A DNA stretch of 64,000 bases from Cladopsammia gracilis (GCA_022457155.1 JAJGOT010000515.1:168501-232500); one strand, 5' to 3'; counted from the first letter of the stretch, positions 25,832 through 37,937 are shown. Translations and numbers: made by a program. Notes: generated by a model not told the origin, from the sequence alone.

Positions 25832-26055
25832 GGGCGCTTTCCATGTAACCAAAAATTCCGGTTTGAAATTCCGGGTATTCCGTGTGGTGAATGGAACAGT
25901 ATTTTCTAATTGGTTGCACCGTTGCACCGAAACGTTAGGACAACCTCAGTCGCGAGGTTGTCCTAAAATTCCGGAATTTTGTTCCGGAAAATGTCCGTTC
26001 CATTCGCTTCCCAACCCCGAATTTCCGGAATTTTTGGTTAAATGGAAAGTGCCCC
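25832..26055. mobile_element. MITE with ACCAAAAATTCCGG terminal inverted repeats
   Basis: Left GGGCGCTTTCCATGTAACC and right complement GGGGCACTTTCCATTTAACC pair, continuing through AAAAATTCCGG; 224 bp. An inner CGAGGTTGTCCTAA hairpin lies at the centre. Superfamily not determined. Confidence 0.65.
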
Positions 26056-26442
26056 AAATATTGCAGGCTGATTTACAATCCACCGTGTTGCCATAGCAAC
26101 ACCCTAAAAGCTCAACAAAAATATCAAAATATATAGCTTGTTGCTTAATCGTATGCCGCACCAATTTTGGGCGCCCAGACGTTAGTAGTTTTAAAATGAC
26201 AATGAATGACGTATAAGTACAGTGAAACTGTGTTCAGCCACCTTAAAGCGCTCTTAAAAGCCTCAATTTTTATGTACAAAGAAAACGTCTTATGGCAGTA
26301 GAAAAAACTATTTTACGTTCTCAAAACAATCGTGAAAAAAAAAATCAAAAGAATAGAGTATACTACTAAGGACAATGAATAAGTACAATTTGACAATTTT
26401 CGGTTTTGTTATTATGCTCGCTTATTCAGTATACAGACCCCG
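26056..26442. other. upstream region of the EAR-repeat gene
   Basis: No repeat recognised beyond a GCCACCTTAA motif near 26240. A TTATTCAGTATACAG/ACC sequence just before ATG 26443 would serve as a 3' splice site, so an upstream exon is possible. Confidence 0.35.
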
Positions 26443-27603
26443 ATGACAGCGAAAAAAAAAACAGCTTTTCTCCCAAACGCGCTTACAGGCTTTCTCTTAT
26501 GTTTCCATTTTAACTTAGATTGTTCAACCGGTTTTCACTTCATTGAGAAATTTCAAGATCTACCAACCCGAGGAGCAGCAGATGTGGAACATTTCACCAT
26601 TGATGGGAGTCTCTTTCTTGCTTTTGCAAACTATTATGATGACATTAACAAAAGAAAGACAGGCTCCATGATCTATAAGATGGACAAGTCAAGTGGAAAA
26701 TTTACTTTGTATCAGACCCTGCAAACTAGAGGACCTTATGGCCTTGAATACTTTTCAATCACTGATAAACATTTCCTTGCTGTGGCTAATAATAACGATG
26801 GAACGTACCAACTGGACTCGGTAATTTATCAGTGGAATGGAAAGCTGTTTGTCGTCTTTCAGAAAATACCTACAAAAGGAGCAGGTCACTTCACATTTTT
26901 CAAGATAAATGGCGAAAATTATCTCGCAGTGGCAAACTACCATGACGATAGTACCTATTCTATAAAATCAGTCATCTACAAATGGAGCAGCGGCAAGTTT
27001 AACAAGTTTCAGGACATACCAACTGAAGGTGCTTTTGGTTGTGAAGCTTTTGTAATAAACAATAACACTTTCATTGCATTTGCAAACCATTACAACTCTC
27101 AACAGAAGTATTCTGTTCAGTCCACTGTGTTCAAGTGGTTAGGAGGACACTTTGTCAAACTGCAGTCTCTTCAGACTTATGGAGCATGGGATGCGAAATC
27201 ATTCAACATCAATGGCCACACATTCCTCGCCTTTGCCAACTACTACTCTGGAAGTAAACACAACATCGACTCCTTCATTTACAAGTGGGATGGCAACAAG
27301 TTCGTTCTGTTTCAGTCCATTCTTACTCGTGGAGCCATGGCCTGGCATCCATTTGTGATCAGCGGTCAAACGTTCCTGGGTGTGGCCAATCACCGTGGTG
27401 ACAGTCAAAAATACAACACTCAGTCAGTTGTGTACCAGGCCTCAGGAGCGCGGTTCATCAAGTACCAAGAGTTTCCAACACATGGAGCGTTTGATATGAC
27501 GTCATTTGAGTACAAAGGTCATACCTACCTGGCAGTGGCAAACTATCACGACAGTCAGAAAAGAAAATACAACATCAACAGCGCCGTGTACAAGTGGGTA
27601 TAG
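26443..27603 (+). CDS. secreted EAR/EPTP-repeat protein (TSPEAR-like propeller)
   Basis: 386 residues. A hydrophobic N-terminal stretch (ALTGFLLCFHFNLDC, about 14-28) is a likely signal peptide. Then seven EAR repeats of about 50 residues follow, each with F-x-x-x-Q-x-x-x-T-x-G-A, a FxxxGxxFLAxANYY core and a SxIYKW end: starting near FIEKFQDLP, FTLYQTLQ, FVVFQKIP, FNKFQDIP, FVKLQSLQ, FVLFQSIL and FIKYQEFP. Seven repeats are the number expected for a closed beta-propeller, as in LGI and TSPEAR proteins. No laminin-G domain is attached. Intact, no introns in the coding part. Extracellular binding or adhesion is inferred. Confidence 0.85.
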   Translation: MTAKKKTAFLPNALTGFLLCFHFNLDCSTGFHFIEKFQDLPTRGAADVEHFTIDGSLFLAFANYYDDINKRKTGSMIYKMDKSSGKFTLYQTLQTRGPYGLEYFSITDKHFLAVANNNDGTYQLDSVIYQWNGKLFVVFQKIPTKGAGHFTFFKINGENYLAVANYHDDSTYSIKSVIYKWSSGKFNKFQDIPTEGAFGCEAFVINNNTFIAFANHYNSQQKYSVQSTVFKWLGGHFVKLQSLQTYGAWDAKSFNINGHTFLAFANYYSGSKHNIDSFIYKWDGNKFVLFQSILTRGAMAWHPFVISGQTFLGVANHRGDSQKYNTQSVVYQASGARFIKYQEFPTHGAFDMTSFEYKGHTYLAVANYHDSQKRKYNINSAVYKWV

Positions 27604-28016
27604 AGCCAAAAACGGACAATCTGAATCCAAGCAAAAAAGAACTTACGTTTAGCAGTAGGATAGAAACTTCTTATTTCATTCGCAACAGGGACTGTGTTAA
27701 TTTAAAATCGTTAGACATTTCATTTTTGTAATGAGTTAGAAGAAATATTGGAAGTAGTTTGAATGAGATGCATGGGTAAGATCAAAACAATTGTCAAAAT
27801 ACACTAGGACGATAAAGTTGAAAAATAGTTTGCAACTTAATGGACTATAAAAAGTTATTTTTTTTTTGTTATCTGTAAGTCAAGGGGAGCTTTAACCAAC
27901 TGTAATTGTCAATAATGAATCGCATTAAGGCAAAAAGCAATGAATAGAACAAATTAATTTTTTTCTTGCCTAGTAACCATGCATAATGTATACACAATGT
28001 AGTTGCTTAAGGTAAC

Positions 28017-28022
28017 AATAAA
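28017..28022 (+). promoter_or_regulatory. AATAAA polyadenylation signal
   Basis: 414 bp after the EAR-gene stop; the likely 3' end signal of that gene. Confidence 0.45.
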
Positions 28023-28186
28023 GCTGTGCTTGGAACATAACAAACGTTTCTGATCTTGAAATCAAGCTAAACTGAACATCCTTTGTTCAGAGAAATTCAA
28101 ACATTGGTTTGAGTTGGTAGAAGAAGAAGCCGCGAGGGCTTTATCAACGGGTTGTTTCTCTACTTAATTTTTTTTACTTCCGGCAG

Positions 28187-28283
28187 GATGCCTAGTCATT
28201 GTAGTTTATTATCGTCAAGAAACCAGACAAGAAAAAAAGAAAATTAAAGGATAAGCTTACAAACGGGAATCATCTTGTTAAGG
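28187..28283 (+). repeat. exon-like repeat, copy 1 of 4
   Basis: 97 bp bounded by TTCCGGCAG and AAG/GTAGG, like an internal exon, reading CLVIVVYYRQETRQEKK before a stop. Related to 28947, 30658 and 30911. Confidence 0.4.
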
Positions 28284-28482
28284 TAGGAATATATTCTTTC
28301 TAATAATAAATAATAAGGTACACCATAAAAAGAATCGGTTCCCTCCTGCAAACTATCCAATTTGTTTATTGATTACCGCGGTGACATTAGTGAAACTGAG
28401 TTATCCTCTTCTGAATCGATTTCACAACCTAACCAACCAACCAACGAGCTTAGGCTTAAAATATACCTTCAGTGAAAATGTT

Positions 28483-28533
28483 TTTTTTTTTTTTGGGGGG
28501 GGGGGGGGGGAGGGGGGGGGGGGGGCGGGGGGC
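28483..28533 (+). repeat. poly-T/poly-G tract
   Basis: A T run followed by about 36 G with single A and C interruptions. G-quadruplex capable; length may be unreliable in assembly. Confidence 0.8.
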
Positions 28534-28946
28534 ACAATTCTAGTGACCTGTAATTGTGACGTTTGGAATGTGCCTTGTAAAAGAAACCTTAATCTAGTCA
28601 AGCAAACAACATCCTTTTCTTCAGAGCAATTCAAACATTGGTTTGAGTTTTATTTTAGCCCCCGTCGAAGGTTTGTGTTTCAAACCGAAATATCGGGCAC
28701 AAAATATATATCTTTTATTTTACTTTATTTTTCTTGAGTCAATCTTTTCTCGGCCGTACGGATCAGTTTGCCGTGTTATTTTACATTTAGTCAAGTTTTT
28801 CTACTGATCCAGATCTTTGTCACAGATCCGGCACCTCTCATTGGTTTGTAGTTGTGGTTTCTACTGTTCATTGTCTTTAGAACAAGAAGCCCTGAGGGCT
28901 TTATCAACGGGTTGTTTCTCTTAGTTCTTTCTTTTTCTTCCGGCAG

Positions 28947-29036
28947 GATGCCTCGTCAGTGTAGTTGTTATCATCAATAAACCAGACAAGAAAAAAACCA
29001 AAGGATAAGCAAACAAACAGGAATCATCATGTAAAG
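28947..29036 (+). repeat. exon-like repeat, copy 2 of 4
   Basis: Same borders (TTCCGGCAG, AAAG/GTAGG); reads CLVSVVVIINKPDKKK before a stop. Confidence 0.4.
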
Positions 29037-29059
29037 GTAGGAATATATTTTTCCAATAA

Positions 29060-29696
29060 TTGATGATAAGATGCACCTCCAAGTTGTTTTTTGCCTACTG
29101 CGATGACATTTTCATTTAGACTGAGTTATGGTGTAATGAACCGATTTCACAACCTGGCCAAAATCAATTTAAAAAAAAAAAGATGAAAATTTTCTAGAAT
29201 TATCAAAACAACATTTGTCGATTGTGGAAAGATGAGCCAGTCTGAGAAAATGTGGTTCCTTTTCATCAAGATAAGATTAGATGATGCTGTAGCTTGTTTT
29301 TTTTATAATTTGCCACTTAATGCGGATCGCGGCATTTCGACTGTTACATACTATGGGCATGAAATTTTCGCGGGATCTAATTTTCGCTGGTTTTCCAACG
29401 ATCCGCGATAATAACATCCAGTGAAAATAAACTCTAGCGAAAAAAAATCGAGAAAATATACTCAATTTATTCATATCAATCAATTTCAACTAAATTGATT
29501 AAAAACTCGTCTTTGAAATTGCAACTGATAACGAAGAGTCTCTACCCTGTCATAACTCTAGACAAGGAGACCATATCCTGCTTAAAAACTAACATGCGGT
29601 ACATGGGAACTGTTCGGTTTATAAAAACGGGTCGTCCAAGGGGACACCATTCCCAAAGGAATAATAGAAGGTTGCTGTTCTTGTAGGTTAAAGCCT
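29060..29696. other. no gene seen
   Basis: Contains GATCCGCG-rich inverted pieces around 29320-29410, perhaps a decayed MITE; nothing else recognised. Confidence 0.35.
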
Positions 29697-29783
29697 GGTT
29701 TCCATATAATCGCAACGATCGCAGCGATCGTTACGATCGACGATCGCTGCGATTCTTGCGACCGTTGCGATCATATGGAAACC
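29697..29783. mobile_element. 87-bp palindrome with GGTTTCCATAT ends
   Basis: Ends GGTTTCCATAT / ATATGGAAACC; interior is GCGATCGTTGCGATC iterations. Similar GCGAT repeats continue to 29830. Confidence 0.6.
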
Positions 29784-30657
29784 AAAACGTTGCGATCCTT
29801 GCGATCCTTGCGATTGCGATTGCGATCGCATGGCGCGAAACTGTACAGTTTCGAAGAGTATGGAAAACAAGCGGAACTATTACAGTTGTTTTCACATAAC
29901 TTTACCGCGCCGTGTTGCGAAGTTCGTTGGGAAATTGGGTACTAGGTTACTAACTAGCCAATTACGTTGCGAATTTCACAATCAAATTGCGAACTTCGAA
30001 ACGTACTTCGGAATTTGAGCACGAACGAAGTTCATATAAACTCTGAAGTTTAGATATTGCAAACTACGTATAGTCGGCATATTTTCAAGTCGAAACAATA
30101 ATTTCTGAGCTCTGGATACTTTTCTGAAAGCCTTGTCTGGAAACTAATTCCTCAACTGGCTTCGTACATGTACAGCAAACTTTGATGAGCGATGCGAGGC
30201 TTTGAATTTCAAAACATCTGTTCGTAAGTTTTACAATATCGCTTTAAAATAATCCTTTCTTAACCGACCGACTTAAGTCTTGATTTGACGTCATATAATT
30301 AGCATTTTATAAATTCAAATCTCTACAACTCACTAACGCGACGTTAAAAACAAGAAACATTTCACTATTCGACTTTTCAACGTACATTGGGTTGATTTAA
30401 AGAAAAAAAATTGGGGGTTAGGTGCACTTTAATACCAATTATCTGACTTTCTGCATTAAACAGTACTTACCTGCACTGGATCGCAATAGGTGAACTCCTG
30501 TTTGCGTCGTCATTAGGCATGGGGTGATCTAACCGTTTTAGATTGTTTGAACTAAATTTCTTCAGAGCAATTTAAACAGTTTCATGACTTTGTAGAACAA
30601 GGAGCCCTAACGGTTTTATAACCAGGCCGTATCTCAACGTCATTTCTTTTTCTTCAG

Positions 30658-30746
30658 GATGTTCCCGGTGTTTGTTATCATGAAGAAAGCAGACAAGAAA
30701 ACAGAGGGCAAGCAAACAAATGAGTATCACCTTACTTCTTCTAAGG
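30658..30746 (+). repeat. exon-like repeat, copy 3 of 4
   Basis: Bounded by TTCTTCAG and AAGG/GTAG; the open frame reads MFPVFVIMKKADKKTEGK. Preceded, like the other copies, by TTCAGAGCAATT and a CTTTATCAAC-type stretch. Confidence 0.4.
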
Positions 30747-30910
30747 GTAGAATGTTAAAGTTTTCTATGAATTGATAATTGGAATGTTTTTCCAAAATTA
30801 AATCGTAATGCTGCCTTATGATTTGACAACATTTGTGGTTGCGAATGTCTCATCATTTGTAGATAAAAAATATAGGATTGTGGAAATCTGACAAGATTTA
30901 TTTCCTTTAG

Positions 30911-30983
30911 GGTGCACGTTCGTTATCATCAAGAAACCAGCCAACAGGACAAGCAAAAGAACGAGATCTTACCTGATGTAAAG
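30911..30983 (+). repeat. exon-like repeat, copy 4 of 4
   Basis: Bounded by TTTCCTTTAG and AAAG/GTAGG; reads CTFVIIKKPANRTSKRTR before a stop. Confidence 0.4.
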
Positions 30984-31399
30984 GTAGGACATTAGATTTC
31001 TAATATTTAGTATTAAGTTACACTATAAAATAAATACACTTTTGTTGAGCGAACTTTCATCAATGTTCCTTTATCTCCTTAGGGGAGAATAGGGCTGCAA
31101 ATAGAGCGAACTACCTATTTGTTTATTGTTTAGGGGAGAATAGGGCTGCAGAGCGAACTATCCTAATATTTGTTTATTGTTTACCGTGACATTTTTCGTT
31201 TGTATTTTTACCTCTGGGAATTTTAAGTTCCCTTTCAAGCAAATTAGCCAGGTCAAACCTTGATTTGGGTAAAACGTTTCTAAATTCTAAGAAAGTGAAT
31301 ATGAATGACATAGGATATTTGTAGAAAATTAATTTAGACTGATTTTGACAATCCAACAAATGTAAGGAAATTATGATTAATACCTCGCAAATTCTATGA

Positions 31400-32148
31400 G
31401 CCGGTTATTTAAACGAAGTTTAGACGGTGTTTAACAAAACCGCGGTCTAACCCCATTTTAATCTGACCAAGCCTAATATTTAAACACGAAGTTCCGGTAT
31501 AAAAGGCTTAGCTCCTCCCCCATTTCACACCTTTTTGGTGTGAAATGCAAATTTAGGCGTCTTTCAGTCGCAAAACGTGGTTAACTTGCGCGTCCTTTGA
31601 ACATAATTTGCTTCAAAAATCTGATAAAACCAAGATTTTACCTAAGCTAAAAAAGAAATAGAAGTTCATAAAGACTTCTGATAAAGCTTTCATAAAGTTT
31701 TTCCAAATTGTTAGCAATGGTCTTAGTAATGACGCATGTTATTTGTCAGTTGTTGGTAGATTCTGCATGTACCGGTCACATATTACGTAAAACAAAAGGA
31801 ACAAAGAACGACAATAATACAAATGCAAAACAAGACCAAAAATACAATACCTCACAAACAATAGAAGACAATGAGTGGTTCATGGATACCGGTACATGCA
31901 GAAAGACCCCAGTTGTTTATGCTCAGTTCAGTGATTGATTGACGACTGGAGGTGAGAATGGCCAGGCCAGGCTCCTTTTATACTGGAACTTCGTCTTTAA
32001 ACGCTATTTACTGTAACCAATGTCAAGAAGGCATATAGCACAAACTAGACAAACATTCTTCTCCTGAAATACCCAACTTATAAACAGATATGGAGGTCCA
32101 TTAATTTTCTAATACCGCGGTCTAAGTTAGACTGTTCAAATAACCGGC
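31400..32148. mobile_element. foldback DNA transposon remnant with GCCGGTTATTT ends
   Basis: Outer ends GCCGGTTATTTAAAC and GCCGGTTATTTGAAC (inverted), an inner inverted pair around GAAGTTCCGGTATAAAAGG, and an innermost pair around GCATGTACCGGT. No transposase seen. Confidence 0.6.
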
Positions 32149-32224
32149 CTAAAAGTTTTCATTTTAATATGCAAAATATCGTGGTCCAACCAAGAGCAGT
32201 CAACTCTGATCGAAATTCTAAGAA

Positions 32225-32868
32225 GTCGTCGTTAAAACGAAGGCTATTAAGCAGTACTTTTCTGTGGTACTGTTTATTATGCTGCCCAAGGTGGTTCTAA
32301 GTTTTAAGTCTGTGCATAAAGTCCTAGTATCAGACCATTCAAATGAAAGCTATTGAGCAGTACATGTACTTTTCTGTGGTAGTGTTTATTATGCTGCACA
32401 AGGTGGTTCTAAATTTTGAGTCTGTGCGTTAAGTCCTACAGCTGAGTATGACCATTCAAATGAAAGCTAATGAGCAGTACTTTTCTGTGGTACGGTTTAT
32501 TATGCTGCACAAGGTGGTTCTAAATTTTGAGTCTGTGCATTAAGTCCTACAGCTGAGTATGACCATTCAAATGAAAGCTAATGAGCAGTACTTTTCTGTG
32601 GTACGGTTTATTATGCTGCACACTGTGGTTCTCAGTTTTGAGTCTCTGCATAAAGTCCTACAGTGTGACCATTCAAATGAAAGCTAATGAGCAGTACTTT
32701 CCTGTGGTACTGTTTATTATGCTGCACAAGTTGGTTCTAAATTATGAGTCTGTGCATAAAGTCCCACAGCCGAGTGTGACCATTCAAATGAAAGCTAGTG
32801 AGCAGTACTTTTCTTTGGTAGTGTTTATTATGCTGCACGAGGCGATTTTAAGCTTTCTCCTTTGCTAT
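32225..32868 (+). repeat. 111-bp satellite, about 5.7 copies
   Basis: Unit contains GACCATTCAAATGAAAGCT, GAGCAGTACTTTTCTGTGG and TTATTATGCTGCAC. Unit marks at 32333, 32450, 32561, 32667 and 32778. A single diverged unit occurs at 38780-38915. Confidence 0.85.
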
Positions 32869-32872
32869 TTAA

Positions 32873-34784
32873 GGTGGCTCGACTGGATGTTTTGGGGGCG
32901 ATACCCCCCAAGTTTGAGCATTAACTACGACTCCATTAACAATGTTATGGAAAAACGGTCACCACAGCTATAATAGATAAAGATGAAAATTTGTTACGAC
33001 CATTGTGAAATTAACATCGGAGTTGCCATAGCAACGTAATGACGCCATGACGTTTTTTACTTGCCGTCGTATTTCTCGGCACCAGGAGGTTTTTCTCGGC
33101 AATCGCTTAATGGAGCTTGTACTTCCCATAGCCGCCTCGAATATGGCAAAGATTGAACAAATTCTATGAGAGCGTTTTTGAAACTTTTGGGGATGAAGTT
33201 TTGGGGATTATAAATACAGTGAAAAACATACTATCGACATAATTGGCTAATATCTAAAGAAAACGATGCGCTTTGGGAATGCAGTTTCATGTCATAGTAT
33301 TTTGATTCCACCTGAGATCGTGTGTGAAAAAGTGAGGGGGATTACTTTGGCCGATTGCGAGAAAGAAATATTTGATTGGTGTGCGTTCAGATGCTCTTGT
33401 TTCCATTTTTGTATTTAATTTGGTTTACGCCTACAAATGTGATGATAATTTGGAAACCGCTTGATAATTTTTTTCTTAAATTTGACAATCTCGAGATTAA
33501 TCGTCACTTTATATGGCCTGCAAGTTTCAAGGACATTGAAAACATGTAAGGCAATAAAATAGGGCCTTCAATGTACCATTTTTTTCCCGCGGATGTCCTG
33601 TTTACAAGTGAGCGTCCTCATTATTCACGAGTATTGTTTTCTAGTTTCATATGCACGTGCACAACTTCAGCAAAAACTTCATTTTCATCGAACAGAACGC
33701 TCGATTGCTTTCCGAAGGCTTTTCCGAAATATGCTAATAACTGGCTTGAGGATTGTTACAACATTACGCACTCGACGTCATGCTATTACGCTGTAATGCA
33801 GCCATCCCGAGGGTCTCTATGTCCAGAAAACAAAAAGGTATTATTCCACAGAACAACAGAGCAGCATAAAAGTCTAGACCCACGTAATGGCGTGACATCG
33901 AGTGCGTAATGTTATTGCAATTCTCAAGCCAGTTATTAGCATCTTTCGGAAAATTCTTCGCAAAGTAATCGAGCGTTCTGCTCGATGCAAATGAATTTTT
34001 TTGCTAAAGTTGTGCACGTGCATATGAAACTTGAAAACAATACCCGTGAATAATGAGGACGCTCGCTTAAACACAAAACCTGAGGGAAAAAATGGTACAT
34101 TTGAGGTCTTATTTAATTGCCTTGCATGTTTTCAATGTCCTTGAAACCTGCAGGCTATATAAAGTGACGATTAATCTCGAGATAGTCAAATTTAAAAAAG
34201 ATAATTATCAAGCGGTTGCCAAATTAACATCACATTTGTAGACGTAGACCGAATTACATACAAAAAAAAGCGGCTGAACGCATGCTAATCAAATCCTTCT
34301 TTCTCGCAATCGGCCAAAGCAATCCCCCTCATCACTTTTTCAAACACGATTTCAATGGAATCAAGCTACTATGAGATGAAACTACATTCCCAAAGCGCAT
34401 CGTTTTCTTTAGGTATTAGCCAATTATGTCCACAGTGTGCTTTTCAGTGTATTTGTAATCGCCAAAACTTCATCCCCAAACATTTCAAAAACGCTCTCAT
34501 AGAATTTGTTCAATCTTTGCCATATTCGAGGCGGCTATAGGAGGTACAAGCTCCCCTAAGCGATTTCCGAAAAAACCTCCTGGTGCCACGACGGATAGAA
34601 AAAACGTCATGGCGGCATTCCGTTGCTATGGCAACTCCGATGTTAATTTCACACTGGTCTTAACAAACTTTCATCTTTATCTATTACAGCTGTGGTGACC
34701 ATTTGTCCATAGCATTGTTAATGGCGTCGTAGTTAATGCTCAAACTTGGAGGGTATCGCCCCCAAAATATCCAGTCGAGCCACC
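32873..34784. mobile_element. 1.9-kb near-complete palindrome flanked by TTAA (piggyBac-like foldback element)
   Basis: Ends GGTGGCTCGACTGGAT and its complement, TTAA at 32869-32872 and 34785-34788. The arms can be followed inward on both sides through matching landmarks (e.g. GTTGCCATAGCAACG near 33013, GAACAAATTCTATGAGAGCG near 33157, GTACCATTTTTT near 33571, each with its complement on the other side), leaving a centre near 33830. No transposase seen. TTAA duplication is the piggyBac mark; the assignment is inference. Confidence 0.75.
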
Positions 34785-34789
34785 TTAAG

Positions 34790-35503
34790 GATGCGCGTGT
34801 CTGGCCGCGGCTCCAGAGAGATTTGTTTTTGAGCAGCTTTTGTCTGAAAATGGATATATTTGACTTCAAGTCTGAAATTGGAAATGTAATTTTGTCATTG
34901 TTGTTTGGAAAGAAGAAGAAATTTTTAGTGTTAGGTCTTAAAATGGTAGAAAAAAATCACATATTTTGGTCTGCAAGGGATGACATGAGGGTTTTAACGT
35001 GATTAGAAGTATCCTTCGAAGGGAAAACTTCTCTCATGGTCAAGCTAGTGCTTATGCTTATGTATAAATAGTTGTTTTCATTTGACGTTAATCTCTTATT
35101 CTTGGGAGCTGGGTCGGCGTTAGTAGTGAAAACTGGGCTTTAGGATTATTATCAATTGAAATACAATATACTATCAACGCACTTTTTATTGTACTTGCCG
35201 TTTGTGTGATTAACCCCTAATTTCTCCTTAAAGTATCACTATTACATGTATATTAGAGCGGGTTCCACTTAAGTGTCGTAAAACCAAATCACAACAAAGG
35301 GAGACAATTCGATGAGTCAATCAGAGCTCGAAGCAAATACACGTCGCCGTCGCTAAGCGCAAGAAACCTTGTCATATTCCAACAGAAGACTAATAACCGT
35401 GATTTTGGATTACACGCATAAACCAATCAAGGCGTTTGCAGCATTTTCATCTAAACTGTACTGATACCTTCTCGACTCAGTTTCTTGGCAATTTTCCAAG
35501 GAA
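34790..35503. other. no gene seen
   Basis: Upstream of the GPCR pseudogene; no repeat or coding signal recognised. Confidence 0.35.
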
Positions 35504-37281
35504 ATGACAAACGGTAAAGCTTTATTTATTTCTGACATGTCTAAAAATTTCAGCAACGGCTCATCAAGCCAGCAAATGTGGTCATGTGACTTGTTCAACA
35601 TTTCCTTTCCACTTAAAATCACCAAACTGTTATTCCTCTCCATTGCAATGCTGTTCAACTTGGTTGGAAACATTTTCATAATCGTCATGGTTTATAAGCG
35701 AAAAGAGCTAAGGAAGACAGCGAACTTCTTCATTGCCAATATGTCGGTTTCCGACTTATTTTTTCCATTGACAGTTATTTTAGCAAACTCATCTTATAAT
35801 TCTTTGGGATGGTTCATCAGTAGAACTGAAGGATCGATCGTCTGAAAGCTTATTATCATTCTTCGGGCTATTTCTTTGACTGTTTCTATAGAACGCCTTG
35901 TTTGGATTTCTTTAGATCGGTTTGTGGCGATCGTTTTTCCTCAAGATTTCGCGCCTTTGCCATCGCTTCCACATGGATCATGGCGATAATGATTAACTCG
36001 CTAGCATTTTATGCCTGTTTGCGGGTATGAGGACACTTCTAATTTTATATTAATTATGGACGAGTTCGCGTCGCGCTACTTTACATTGCACCACTCGATG
36101 TCATGACGATTTTATATTGTGCTATAGCAGTAACACTACGAAGTAAGGGTTATTGACCAGGAGCGAGGGAATATATCACATATCCCCGAGGGACTGGTCA
36201 ATAACATGCTTATTTTCCACCTTGTGAGGTTTTCTAAAACAAAGAAACTATTAATTTTTCGGAGAGTAACATTCCGTTCAATTCAAATGCAAAAAAGCAT
36301 GATGATTCCGCAAGGTCGCATTGGGATCACGGCACATTACGAAGCGAGACGGTAAACATGTTTTGCTTTTGCCAAATTTGCATTGAGCACGTTGCTTCGT
36401 TATGAGTAGAAGGAGAGAGAGAAGAAAATGTATGAAGAGTACTCGTGGTCTCGCCATGGCACAACTGCCCGCCTTCATCTTTCGAAGATCAATGGAGTGG
36501 TTGCGGTGTGTTTTCCAAGGGAAAGCAACAGAAACATATTCAGGTTCAAGCGTAAAACGAGGCGTCATACGTTTTTGAAGACCCGAAACCTGAATCGAGG
36601 TACGATATCATTGAATAATGCTATTAACATTTCGCTCTTTGGTCGCGACCATCACGTTAATTACGTGGGAATATGATTGATGAAGTTGCCTTTTTTGTAA
36701 ACAAAAAATATTGACCGATGCTAGAGTGTTTTCCTTGTTACGCCCTATTTTGTCTTCCCGTTTGTGTTATTCTATTATGAGGGGAATATGTCGAGGGGAA
36801 TATGTTGAGGGGAATATGTTGAGGGGAATATATAATCCTTTGTTTTGCTATTGTTATCAGTTATTGTTTTCAGCCCCGCCCTCTCCCCTGTTACAATCAA
36901 AGCCGCACCCAGCTTTTCAGACACTGTAATGAACGGGGTTATGTGATATATTCCCCTGAAAAGAACAAAGAAAACCGAGCTAGGTGGAAAATAAGACAAG
37001 ATAACGCCCTGCGGTCTGAACAAGTGCATATGAACGATAGAAGAAAACGACAAACTATAAAGATGTGTATATGTGTCATGGCTGTGTTTTACCTGTTCGT
37101 AGTAGTAACCTACTTATTGGAAAACACACGTGCAACAATCTCCTGCTCGTTAACCTTTCTTTGTTTATTTGTTATAACGGCGCTTTACTTATCTTCGTCA
37201 GTCGATCCAATTATTTGTATTACATTGGTCCAAAGCTATCGTCGTGGCTTAAAGGGAACCTCCATTTTCATGACAAATTGA
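35504..37281 (+). pseudogene. class A GPCR pseudogene, interrupted by an insertion
   Basis: TM1 (FLSIAMLFNLVGNIFIIVMV with the GN signature) and TM2 (FFIANMSVSDLFFPL with its Asp) are in the first frame, which ends at TGA 35843. Reading on in that frame gives TM3 and a DRY-like SLDRFVAIVFP; TM4 (AFAIASTWIMAIM) is in another frame; TM5 (TILYCAIAVTLRSK) ends near 36145. TM6 (RRKRQTIKMCICVMAVFYL) and TM7 (SSSVDPIICITLV, an NPxxY variant) are intact at 36943-37281. About 790 bp of non-coding insert separates TM5 and TM6. Multiple breaks make a functional receptor unlikely. Ligand unknown. Confidence 0.75.
36146..36940. mobile_element. probable insertion inside the GPCR pseudogene
   Basis: Sequence between TM5 and TM6 not coding for receptor. 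GGTTAT occurs at both junctions (36147, 36936), and GGGAATATATCACAT near the left end is inverted at 36940-36955. A TTGACCAG...CTGGTCAA stem lies at the left. Exact ends uncertain. Confidence 0.4.
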
Positions 37282-37427
37282 CATTAAATTGTTGAAAATA
37301 AAGTCAAAATTTTGATTATTTTAATAACAAATGGAAATATTCTTTCAGTGTGCAAAAAAATGGATATGAATATCGCCTATTTTCGCTTTTAAATTTCCCG
37401 CGCGCCGCCATTTTGAATATTTATTTG

Positions 37428-37580
37428 ACGCAAATGGACTTTCTTTATTCTTATACTGAAATATCATTATGAACCATCAGCCCCTCCCCTATTCTTGAAA
37501 CCAGAGATATGTGGGAAAGAGTCAGAAGAACGCAGAACAATGAGGTTTACCGTAGTTCTTATGTGGAGCATCACTTAAAA
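37428..37580 (+). repeat. dispersed repeat, copy 1
   Basis: About 150 bp also found at 63106-63271 (shared ATTTGACGCAAATGG-, CTCCCCTATTCTTGAAA- and CTTATGTGGAGCAT-type segments), roughly 85 percent alike by eye. Confidence 0.65.
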
Positions 37581-37599
37581 AGACGCGTAAGTTATCAAC

Positions 37600-37904
37600 G
37601 GCGTGAATCACTGTAACCCGACAAAACTATGAAAATGAAAGTTTGCGTGCGTTTATTTATGATGCACTTACTTTACAGTGCGATGCGCCTTACCGTGAGC
37701 ATCCAATAAACGTTAAGGGAATTCAATTAACGGGACCCCCTGCTCCCAACGTTGAGTACGATTAAACGTCATCTTGTCGCTTCGTGTTTATCACAGTGTA
37801 AAGTTAATTACGAAATACGAAGATTTTATTCACTCTATTGCTTCAATGGTATCCGCAGTTACGAAAATGATTATAACAATTAGCTGCTGATATCGTGTAA
37901 TCCG

Positions 37905-37937
<33 letters not shown>

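Noticed and set aside
28422..28634. Open frame across the poly-G tract (Pro/Lys-rich)
   Set aside because: Homopolymer artefact.
32225..32868. 111-bp repeat as a gene family or CRISPR
   Set aside because: Satellite: units abut directly and carry no conserved frame.
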